Of a DNA stretch of 64,000 nt, positions 6,732 through 16,212 are shown piece by piece. Positions within the stretch are counted from its first letter, which is position 1, and each line of letters starts with the position of its first letter. Under the pieces are notes generated by a model that worked only from the letters and a program-made list of their open reading frames with translations, made no database searches and was not told the DNA's origin. Source of the DNA: Streptacidiphilus sp. ASG 303 (GTDB lineage Bacteria > Actinomycetota > Actinomycetes > Streptomycetales > Streptomycetaceae); the NCBI RefSeq assembly GCF_020991365.1, contig NZ_JAJLRA010000005.1, forward strand, positions 248,001 to 312,000. Reading direction: 5' to 3'. Position numbers and translations under genes: made by a program.

Positions 6732-9266
6732 TCACCCGCCGGGGTGGTGGGGGTGGACGACGGCGCGGAGGGCCGCCCGGCCGCCGCCGAGGACGGCGAT
6801 GTCGCCGGAGGTGTCGGTGCGCAGCACCGTGGCGCCCAGGGCGTGGAGCCGGGCGACGGTGCCGGGGGCCGGATGCCCGTAGGGGTTGTCCTTCCCGCAG
6901 GAGACCAGCGCGAGGCGGGGGTGCAGGAGCGCGGCGAGGGACCAGTCCTGGCGGGCCGAGCCGTGGTGGGCGACCTTCAGGACGTCCACCCCCCGGAGCG
7001 CGGCCGGGTCGGCGGCGAGCAGCCGTGCCTGGGCGGCCGGTTCGAGGTCGCCGAGGAGGGCGATCCGCAGGCCGCCGACGGTCGCCACCGCGGCAACGCT
7101 GGCGTTGTTCGGCCCGGGGGTGTCCGGGGTGGGCGGACCGGCAGGCCAGAGGACGTCCCAGGCCACGCCGGGTGCGGCGGTCCGGTGCTCGCCGGGCAGG
7201 GCGCGGACGACGGGCACGCCGGCGCGGGCGGTCCAGCGCAGCACCCTGGCCTCCTCCCCCGGCGGGTCGTCCAGCACGGTGGTCTGGACGGCGCCGACGG
7301 AGCGGCCGCGCAGCACCCCGGGGAGCCCCTCGACGTGGTCGGCGTGGAAGTGGGTGAGGATCACCAGGGCGATCCGGGTGACGCCGAGTGAGCGGAGGCA
7401 GGCGTCGGCGGCGTGCGGGTCCGGGCCGGTGTCGACGACGACGGCGGTGCCGGGGACCGTGCCCGGTCCGGCGGGCAGGACGGCCATGTCGCCCTGGCCG
7501 ACGTCGCACATGACGAGCCGCCAGCCGGGAGGCGGCCAGCCGGTGGTGATCCGGGTGAGGGCGGGCGGCCGGAGCAGGAGGGCGAGCACGGCGGCGGCGA
7601 GCAGCGCGGCCAGGGCGGGGTGGCGGCGCAGCCGGGGCAGGACGGCGGGGAGCGCGCAGGCCGCGGCGGCGGTGGCCGCGACGAGCAGGGCCGCCCCCGG
7701 CACGCCCGCGGGCCAGGCGGCCTCCGCGCCGGGCAGGGCCGCGCCGTGCCGGGCCACGGTGGCCAGCCAGCCGGCGGGCACGCCCGCCAGGCGGGCGAGG
7801 AGGGCGGCCGCGGTGCCGGAGACGGGGGCGGCCGCGAGGGCGGCGAAGCCGAGCAGGGTGGCCGGGGCCACGGCCGGTTCGGCGAGCAGGTTGCAGGGGA
7901 CGGCGACGAGGCTGACCCGGGCGGTCAGGACGACGATGACCGGGCCGCAGAACGCCTGCGCGGCGCAGGCGGCGCCGGTCGCCTCGGCGAGGCGGGCTGG
8001 CCAGCCGCGGCGGAGCAGGCCCGCGGACCAGCGCGGCCCCAGGGTGAGCAGCCCTGTCGTGGCGAGCACGGAGAGCAGGAAGCCGTAGTCCCGGGCGAGC
8101 CACGGGTCGGAGAGGACGAGCAGCAGGACGGCTGCGGCGAGTGCGGTCAGGGCGTGGCTGCGGCGTCCGGTGGCGACGGCCAGCAGGCCGACCAGCCCGG
8201 TGGCGGCGGCCCGCAGCACGCTGGGCTCGGGGCGGCAGAGGACGACGAAGGAGGCGGTGAGGGCGGCGCCCAGGGCGGCCGTGGTGCGGAGCGGCAGGCC
8301 GAGCCGGGCGGCCAGTCCGCCGCGCTCGGGGGTGGCGGCGCGGGCGGGGGCGCCGAGGAGGACGGCGAGCAGGATCGAGAGGTTCGCACCGCTGACGGCG
8401 AGGACGTGCGCCAGGTCGGTGGCGCGGAAGGCGTCGTGGAGGTCGTCGGGGATGCGGGAGGTGTCGCCCGTGACGAGGCCCGGCAGCAGGGCTCGGGCGT
8501 CGGGCGGGAGGGGGTCCGCGGCACGGCGCAGCCCGGCGCGCAGGCCTGCGGCCGCCCGCTGCACGGCCGTGGGCGGGGCGATCAGCCGGGGCGGGCCCCG
8601 GGTCAGCAGGACGGCGGCGACCGGTTCGGACGGGTCGTCGGACGGGAGCACGGTGACGTCCGCGGCGAGGCGGGTGGAGGGGACCAGGGTGAGCCACCGG
8701 GCCGCCTCCCGGCCCTGGGCGGTCAGGACCACGGGGGTGCGGGTGGCGGTCGCGGCGCCTCCCGAGGTGACCAGGTCGGCCCGGGCGTGGACGGTGACGG
8801 TGCCCTGACCGCGCCCGGAGCCGCGGACGCGGGGGCCGTGGGCGACCGGGTCCCCGGTGAGGGTGAGGTCGACGGCGGCGTGGGCCTGGATTCGGGCGAG
8901 GGCGGGGATCGGACCGCGGTGGAGGTCGGCGGTGTGGAGGGTGGTGGTCACGGCGGCGGCCGCGGCGGTCAGCAGCAGGGCGGGAAGGGCATGGCGGCGG
9001 CCGCGGACCAGGAGCACGGCGGCGGTGAGGACGGCCGCCGCGGCGCCGGCGAGGACGGCCGGGGTGCGGCCGGGGCCGGAGGTGAGCAGCACCGCGGTGG
9101 TGGCCCAGGCGGCGGCCGCGGGCGGCAGCAGCCGCAGGTCGGGGCGGAGCGCCGGATCCGGGTCCGGGTCCGGGCGGGGATCCCGGACGCGGCCGGGGGC
9201 AGGGCCGGGGTTCGGGGACGGGGGCCGGCCCGTGCGCCGTGCGGGGGCGGGAGGAGGGCTGTTCAT
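6732..9266 (-). CDS. comEC: ComEC/Rec2-type competence membrane channel
   Basis: In competent bacteria ComEC forms the inner-membrane channel for single-stranded DNA. This 844-residue protein has the three expected parts: an N-terminal region with a soluble OB-like stretch between membrane segments, the Competence domain (GLVTGDTSRIPDDLHDAFRATDLAHVLAVSGANLSIL, with many later helices), and a C-terminal metallo-beta-lactamase-like domain (VVDTGPDPHAADACLRSLG, ILTHFHADHVEGLPG, LKVAHHGSARQDW). The TH-x-H-x-DH motif is intact. The ATG at 9266 follows comEA by 28 bp, so the two are an operon. Natural transformation is not established for most streptomycetes, so its use here is open. Confidence 0.93.
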   Translation of the reverse strand: MNSPPPAPARRTGRPPSPNPGPAPGRVRDPRPDPDPDPALRPDLRLLPPAAAAWATTAVLLTSGPGRTPAVLAGAAAAVLTAAVLLVRGRRHALPALLLTAAAAAVTTTLHTADLHRGPIPALARIQAHAAVDLTLTGDPVAHGPRVRGSGRGQGTVTVHARADLVTSGGAATATRTPVVLTAQGREAARWLTLVPSTRLAADVTVLPSDDPSEPVAAVLLTRGPPRLIAPPTAVQRAAAGLRAGLRRAADPLPPDARALLPGLVTGDTSRIPDDLHDAFRATDLAHVLAVSGANLSILLAVLLGAPARAATPERGGLAARLGLPLRTTAALGAALTASFVVLCRPEPSVLRAAATGLVGLLAVATGRRSHALTALAAAVLLLVLSDPWLARDYGFLLSVLATTGLLTLGPRWSAGLLRRGWPARLAEATGAACAAQAFCGPVIVVLTARVSLVAVPCNLLAEPAVAPATLLGFAALAAAPVSGTAAALLARLAGVPAGWLATVARHGAALPGAEAAWPAGVPGAALLVAATAAAACALPAVLPRLRRHPALAALLAAAVLALLLRPPALTRITTGWPPPGWRLVMCDVGQGDMAVLPAGPGTVPGTAVVVDTGPDPHAADACLRSLGVTRIALVILTHFHADHVEGLPGVLRGRSVGAVQTTVLDDPPGEEARVLRWTARAGVPVVRALPGEHRTAAPGVAWDVLWPAGPPTPDTPGPNNASVAAVATVGGLRIALLGDLEPAAQARLLAADPAALRGVDVLKVAHHGSARQDWSLAALLHPRLALVSCGKDNPYGHPAPGTVARLHALGATVLRTDTSGDIAVLGGGRAALRAVVHPHHPGG

Positions 9267-9294
9267 GCGGGACCGGGTCCGGGACGACCCGTCA

Positions 9295-10383
9295 TCAGAG
9301 GGTGACCAGCGGACGGAGGTCGGCGTACTTGCGGGCTCCGATGCCCGCGACCTGCCGCAGCTGGTCCAGGGCGGTGAAGCCTCCGTGGGCCTCGCGGTAC
9401 TCGACGATGTGGCCGGCGAGGACGGGTCCCACGCCCGGCAGGGAGTCGAGCTGCTCGGCGCTGGCGGTGTTGAGGCTGACCGGGGCGGTGGGACGGCCGC
9501 CCGCCGCACCCCGGGGTGATGGCGCAGCCGGTGAACCCGGTGCGGCGGACGCGCCGACGAGGATCTGCTCGCCGTCGACGAGGACGCGGGCGAGGTTGAG
9601 GCCGGTGGTGTCGGCACCGCGTCGCGGACCGCCGGCGGCCCGGAGGGCGTCCGCCACCCGCGAACCGCGCGGCAGGGTCCGCAGCCCCGGACTGCGGACC
9701 TTGCCGGAGACGTCCACCACCACCTGGGCGGCGGGCCCGGGCGAGGGGCGGGGAGGGGCGCCGGCCGGATCCGCGCCGGGCGGGGCGAGCGCGGCGGCCG
9801 CCGGGGTGGGGCCGGGAACGCCGCCGGGGACCGCGACCGACGGGACCGGGACGGAGCGGGGCCGGGCGGACCGGAAGTGCTGCACGCCGTAGCCGACGGC
9901 CAGCAGGAGGAGCACCACCAGTCCGGCGACTGCGCGGCGGTCGAGGTCCGGCAGGTCGGGCAGGGCGCGGGCGAGTCGCGCGGCCCACCGGTAGGGAGGG
10001 GTTCCGGCCCGGGCCCGGGTGCGTACGGCGGCGCGGGCCTCGTCCGTGCCGTCGCCGCCCTCGCCGTCGGATTCAGGCGGAGGCGGGAGCAGGGTCGCGG
10101 GAGGAGCCGGGTGCGGATCCGGGCGAGAGGGAAAACCGGGGCCGGGACGGGGACCGGCATCGTGGAGGGCGTGCGGCTGGCCGACCCCCGCCGCGGAGGC
10201 GGGGGCGGCTGAGGACAGCGGCCCGGACCCCCCGGACGGGAGCGGGGACGGCTGCGGCTGCGGCTGCGGCTGCGGCTGCGGCTGCGGCTGCGGCTGCGGC
10301 TGCGGCAGGACGGCCTCCAGGCGGTGGCGGACGAGCGCGCTCACCTCCCGGCGGCGGGTGCCGGACGGGGTCGTGGGACTCAT
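9295..10383 (-). CDS. comEA: ComEA-type DNA-binding protein with Pro-Gln repeat
   Basis: A 362-residue protein. A cytoplasmic, low-complexity N-terminus carries nine Pro-Gln dipeptides near residue 30 (DNA repeat 10251-10304). A membrane anchor follows around residues 160-180 (AVAGLVVLLLLAVGYGVQHF). After it come an SLBB-type domain (QVVVDVSGKVRSPGLRTLPRGSRVADALRAAGG, LNLARVLVDGEQILVG) and the C-terminal helix-hairpin-helix pair (SLNTASAEQLDSLPGVGPVLAGHIVEYREAHGGF). ComEA binds double-stranded DNA outside the membrane and feeds ComEC, which follows directly. ATG at 10383; the N-terminus is much longer than in classic ComEA, as is common in streptomycetes. Confidence 0.93.
   Translation of the reverse strand: MSPTTPSGTRRREVSALVRHRLEAVLPQPQPQPQPQPQPQPQPQPSPLPSGGSGPLSSAAPASAAGVGQPHALHDAGPRPGPGFPSRPDPHPAPPATLLPPPPESDGEGGDGTDEARAAVRTRARAGTPPYRWAARLARALPDLPDLDRRAVAGLVVLLLLAVGYGVQHFRSARPRSVPVPSVAVPGGVPGPTPAAAALAPPGADPAGAPPRPSPGPAAQVVVDVSGKVRSPGLRTLPRGSRVADALRAAGGPRRGADTTGLNLARVLVDGEQILVGASAAPGSPAAPSPRGAAGGRPTAPVSLNTASAEQLDSLPGVGPVLAGHIVEYREAHGGFTALDQLRQVAGIGARKYADLRPLVTL
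10251..10304. repeat. Hexanucleotide repeat (GCTGCG)9 inside comEA
   Basis: Nine perfect GCTGCG units, read on the minus strand as nine Pro-Gln codon pairs. Gain or loss of units would keep the frame and change only the tract length. Confidence 0.95.
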
Positions 10384-10467
10384 GCCCCGGGACGCTAGGC
10401 GAGGCCGGCGACCCGTGGGCGGAACGGCCGGCAGGCTGTGGACAACCCCGGGGTGTGGACGACTCCG

Positions 10468-10485
10468 TTCACCCGTGGGGGTGAA
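10468..10485. promoter_or_regulatory. Short inverted repeat upstream of comEA
   Basis: TTCACCC and GGGTGAA (10468-10474 and 10479-10485) flank a 4 bp centre about 85 bp upstream of comEA and 95 bp past the degV-type stop. It could be an operator or a weak terminator. Confidence 0.35.
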
Positions 10486-10579
10486 AAGGAGCCCGCCCGG
10501 CCCGGTCCCGCCGGCCTCACCACCGCCACCACCGCCACCGCCACCGCTGCGACCGTCACCGCCACCACCGCCACCACCG

Positions 10580-11425
10580 TCAGCGGGGCGACACCACCAC
10601 CGCCAGCAGGCCCGGCCCCACGTGGGCGCCGATGACGGCGCCGACCTCGCCGACGTACAGGTCGCGCAGGCCGGGGATGCGGCCGCGCAGCCGCTCGGCG
10701 AGGGGCTCGGCGCGGTCCTCCGCGGCGAGGTGGTGGACGGCGACGTCGACCTCGGCCTCGCCGGCCCGCTCCACGGCGAGCTCCTCCAGCCGGGCGATGG
10801 CCCGGGAGGCCGTGCGGACCTTCTCCAGCGGCTCGATGCGGCCGCCCGACAGGTGGAGCAGCGGTTTGACGGCCAGCGCGGAGCCCAGCAGCGCGCGGGC
10901 CGCACCGATGCGCCCGCCGCGCCGCAGGTACTCGAGGGTGTCGACGTAGAAGTAGCCCGCGGCCCCGGCCGCACGGCGCCCGGCGGCCTCCGCGACCTCC
11001 TCCGGCCCGCAGCCCCGCTCCGCGGCCTCGGCCGCGGCGAGCACGCAGTACCCCAGCGCCATGCCGACCAGGCGGGTGTCGACGACCTGGACGGGCAGCC
11101 CGGCGGAGGCCGCGGCGAGCTGCGCGGCCTCGTGGGTGCCGGAGAGCTCGGCGGAGAGGTGGACCGACACCACGGCGTCCGCACCGGCCTCGGCGGCGGC
11201 GCGGTAGGCGGCGGCGAACGCCTCCGGGCCCGGCCGGGAGGTGGTCACCGTCCGGCGTGCCCGCAGGGCCTGGGCGACGTCCTTGGGCGACGCCTCGATC
11301 CCCTCGGCCAGGACCTCGTCGCCGACCACCACGCTGAGCGGCACCACGCCGATCCGGTGGCGGTCCACGGCGTCCTGCGGCAGGTAGGCCGTGGAATCGG
11401 TGACGAGGGCGACGTGGGCGGGCAT
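10580..11425 (-). CDS. DegV family fatty-acid-binding protein
   Basis: A 281-residue DegV protein. DegV proteins bind a fatty acid and act as FakB-type partners of a fatty acid kinase. Signature parts: ALVTDSTAYLP at the N-terminus, VVPLSVVVGDE, TVTTSRPGPEAFAAAY (the TSxP loop), VVSVHLSAELSGTHEAAQLAA, VVDTRLVGMALGYCVLAA, and YFYVDTLEYLRRGGRIGAARALLGSALAVKPLLHL. No FakA kinase lies in the window. ATG at 11425 is preceded by TAACCT with a 7 nt gap and no Shine-Dalgarno sequence, so the mRNA is probably leaderless. Confidence 0.93.
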   Translation of the reverse strand: MPAHVALVTDSTAYLPQDAVDRHRIGVVPLSVVVGDEVLAEGIEASPKDVAQALRARRTVTTSRPGPEAFAAAYRAAAEAGADAVVSVHLSAELSGTHEAAQLAAASAGLPVQVVDTRLVGMALGYCVLAAAEAAERGCGPEEVAEAAGRRAAGAAGYFYVDTLEYLRRGGRIGAARALLGSALAVKPLLHLSGGRIEPLEKVRTASRAIARLEELAVERAGEAEVDVAVHHLAAEDRAEPLAERLRGRIPGLRDLYVGEVGAVIGAHVGPGLLAVVVSPR

Positions 11426-11432
11426 GTGCGGG

Positions 11433-11438
11433 AGGTTA
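11433..11438 (-). promoter_or_regulatory. -10 box for leaderless degV-type mRNA
   Basis: On the minus strand TAACCT ends 7 nt before the ATG at 11425, so transcription would start at or next to the start codon. Confidence 0.5.
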
Positions 11439-11515
11439 CCCGCAGGGGGGCGGCGCGGGACAGGGGGCCCGGGAGGACGGAGGACGCTCCCCCGCAGGTG
11501 GCGGCGGGTCCCCGG

Positions 11516-12256
11516 TCAGCCGGCGGTGGGAGCGCCGGGCTCGGGGCGGGGCTTGCGGAGGCGGTCCGCGAGCCCCAGGGCGTCGGCCGCGCTCGGCGCG
11601 CGCCCGGCGGAGATCCCGCGCCGCGGGCGGGGACCGGCCGCATCGGCGGGCGCGGGGGCCGGGGCGGAGGCGGGCTCGGGGGCCCCGGGGGCCGGCGGAG
11701 CGGCCGGGGCCCAGTGGCGGAGCGCCCCGGCCTCCGTCTCGCACTCCCGGCCCAGCCGCGCCAGGTCGCTGTCGGAGAAGTGGTGGGCGCGGTCCTGGGC
11801 CGCCCAGCGCAGCGACTCGGCCGCGTGGGTGAGGCGTCCGGCCCGTTCGCGCAGCTCGGGCAGCCGTGCGTCGACCCGCGGGGCTCCGGGCTCCCGCTCC
11901 AGCAGGCGCAGCTCCCCGTCGAGGGCGCGGGCGTGCTCGTCGAGGCGGGCGAGGAGCTGGAGGGCGTCGCCGAGCTGGGGGTCCGCACCGACGCCGGACT
12001 CCAGCATGCGGCGGGTGGCGGTGAGCGACTCGCGGACCTCCAGACGGAGGGCGGCGATCCGGCCCTGCGGACCGGCCTGGGTGTACTTGCGGGCCTTCAG
12101 CGCCGCGTCCTCGACCGCGCGGCGGGCCCGGTCGCCGTGCTCCTCGACCTTGCGGCCCACCGCCCTGCCGGCCTTGACCGCGGCCACCGCCAGGAGGGCG
12201 AGCAGGCCGAGGACGAGCAGCGCGATGACGCCGACCACGATGCCGACCGCCTCCAT
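11516..12256 (-). CDS. Membrane-anchored coiled-coil protein, unknown function
   Basis: A 246-residue protein with one N-terminal membrane helix (residues 4-27, VGIVVGVIALLVLGLLALLAVAAV). Long charged helical segments likely to form coiled coils follow (about residues 65-175), and the C-terminus is rich in Pro and Ala. I do not recognise a catalytic domain. The ATG at 12256 has GGAGGTGG 6 nt upstream. It lies between leuS and degV, the position of a conserved streptomycete hypothetical gene. The topology suggests a cytoplasmic coiled coil tethered to the membrane. Confidence 0.8.
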   Translation of the reverse strand: MEAVGIVVGVIALLVLGLLALLAVAAVKAGRAVGRKVEEHGDRARRAVEDAALKARKYTQAGPQGRIAALRLEVRESLTATRRMLESGVGADPQLGDALQLLARLDEHARALDGELRLLEREPGAPRVDARLPELRERAGRLTHAAESLRWAAQDRAHHFSDSDLARLGRECETEAGALRHWAPAAPPAPGAPEPASAPAPAPADAAGPRPRRGISAGRAPSAADALGLADRLRKPRPEPGAPTAG

Positions 12257-12434
12257 GGGTGCCACCTCCGTGCGGGCTGCCCCGGTCCGTCGTCCGGGGC
12301 GGTCCCCCCACGGTAGCCCGAGGTCCGCCCCGGGGGACCCGGCAATCCGGGCGGAGCGGAGGAGTTCAGGGACGAGTGGGGGTTGTCCCTGACGCGAGGC
12401 ACCCCTGACGTGCGGCAGAACCCGCACGGAGCGG

Positions 12435-12505
12435 GCCGGGGCCGGAGCAGGCCGGGGCCGGAGCAGGCCGGGGCCGGAGCAGGCCGGGGCCGGAGCAGGC
12501 CGGGA
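12435..12505. repeat. 16 bp tandem repeat, 4.4 copies
   Basis: GCCGGGGCCGGAGCAG repeats perfectly at 12435-12450, 12451-12466, 12467-12482 and 12483-12498, with a partial fifth copy. It lies in the 355 bp gene-free spacer (12257-12611) between leuS and the coiled-coil gene; the spacer otherwise holds only the leuS terminator. Confidence 0.93.
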
Positions 12506-12542
12506 CCGGGGCGGACCGCCACCGGCCCGGGGCCGGACATGC

Positions 12543-12587
12543 GGCGGGGCCGGCCGCAGGGGCAGAACCCCTGCGTCCGGCCCCGCC
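12543..12587 (-). terminator. leuS terminator
   Basis: A 19 bp stem with one mismatch: outer GGCGGGGCCGG / CCGGCCCCGCC (12543-12553 with 12577-12587), inner CGCAGGGG / CCCCTGCG, loop CAGAA. It starts 25 bp past the leuS stop. Confidence 0.8.
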
Positions 12588-12611
12588 GCCGATCCGGCCG
12601 GTCCCCGGCCG

Positions 12612-15503
<2,892 letters not shown>

Positions 15504-15557
15504 CGTCCTCAGGACTCCATCGGTGTCAGGTTGCGGACCGTCACGTCAGCCGGAAAT

Positions 15558-15582
15558 GAAAAAACCCCTCTGCATGAGGGGT
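15558..15582 (-). terminator. Attenuator terminator of leuS leader
   Basis: On the minus strand, ACCCCTC / GAGGGGT with a 5 nt loop is followed by six T residues: a textbook intrinsic terminator. It lies inside the leuS 5' leader, between the leader ORF (stop 15629) and the leuS start (15503). Confidence 0.9.
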
Positions 15583-15588
15583 CGCCGC

Positions 15589-15619
15589 GCCGACTCCGGC
15601 CTGTCCGCCAGGCGTCGGC
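15589..15619 (-). promoter_or_regulatory. Leader hairpin upstream of the leuS attenuator
   Basis: GCCGAC / GTCGGC (15614-15619 with 15589-15594) encloses an inner CCTG / CAGG stem-loop. It starts 9 nt after the leader-peptide stop and ends 6 nt before the terminator stem, the place expected for a pause or competing structure. Confidence 0.6.
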
Positions 15620-15628
15620 CGGTACTGG

Positions 15629-15667
15629 TCAGCGCGGCCGGCTAAGGAGCAGGCGCACGGTTCGCAC
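15629..15667 (-). CDS. leuS leader peptide
   Basis: A 12-residue ORF reading MRTVRLLLSRPR from GTG 15667 to a TGA at 15629, with three consecutive Leu codons (CTG CTC CTT) in the middle. Starvation for charged tRNA-Leu would stall the ribosome there and favour an antiterminator fold, so leuS is induced. No Shine-Dalgarno sequence is visible; a TACCCT -10 box ends 6 nt before the GTG, so the leader ORF is probably translated from the very 5' end of the mRNA. A second GTG at 15658 would give a 9-residue version. Attenuators of this type for leuS have been predicted in some Streptomyces; the reading here is from this sequence. Confidence 0.8.
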   Translation of the reverse strand: MRTVRLLLSRPR

Positions 15668-15673
15668 GGGGTC

Positions 15674-15679
15674 AGGGTA
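15674..15679 (-). promoter_or_regulatory. -10 box of leuS leader transcript
   Basis: TACCCT on the minus strand ends 6 nt before the leader ORF GTG. No convincing -35 was found. Confidence 0.5.
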
Positions 15680-16212
15680 CCGCAGGGGCGCCACGGCCCG
15701 CTCGGACCGCCGGCGGGGCGCCGGAGCCGCACCGGGGAGGGGCGCGCCGCACCGCGCGGACGGGGCGCGCGGGAAGCGGCCGCGCGCCGGGCCGGACCGG
15801 CCGCACCCGGCGACGGGGCGGGCCGGCACAGGGCAGCGGGCGAGGCGTCGCGGGAGCGGGCCGCGCGCACCGGGCGGATGCGCACCGGAGGCCGCCGGGG
15901 AATCCCCCCGGAAATACCCAGGGAATCCTCCGGAAAGGCGGCCGGGGAATTCCCCGGAGGATTCCCCTTTCCCGGGACTCCTTACGGAGGAATGACGACT
16001 GGAGGCCCCTGACGGCAACGGAAGGCGCGCAACATGCCCGCAAAACGGTCATAAGCACCGGCCGCGACCCCTACCCTAAGTGAGTCCTAAGAGGCCCCTA
16101 ACGGTGGCGGTGGAGAATTCCCGGCAATGCCTCCGGGGCCGTTCCGGCCACTGCCGCGGCTATAGCATCGCCGTGTCATCGGCTTTCGGGCCAAGACCCT
16201 GGAGGGCCCCTC
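15680..16212. other. Long divergent spacer between leuS and the redox pair
   Basis: 533 bp without a convincing gene. It holds the leuS promoter, a cluster of GGGAATTCCC-type palindromes (15895-15965) and, nearer the plus-strand gene, three CCTAA-containing motifs (about 16072-16099) and a TATAGC. The last two may belong to the promoter of the redox pair. Confidence 0.5.
15895..15965. promoter_or_regulatory. Cluster of GGAATTCC-type palindromes
   Basis: Contains an imperfect palindrome around GGGGAATCCCC at 15895-15911 and the perfect 16 bp palindrome CCGGGGAATTCCCCGG at 15942-15957. It also contains a 12 bp inverted pair, GGAATCCTCCGG (15922-15933) and CCGGAGGATTCC (15954-15965). A further GAGAATTCCCGG lies near 16112. 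Confidence 0.55.

Noticed and set aside
10501-10579. CCACCG-rich stretch after the DegV gene as a coding or regulatory repeat
   Set aside because: Simple-sequence CAC/CCG runs with no regular unit and no reading frame of quality; likely slippage DNA.
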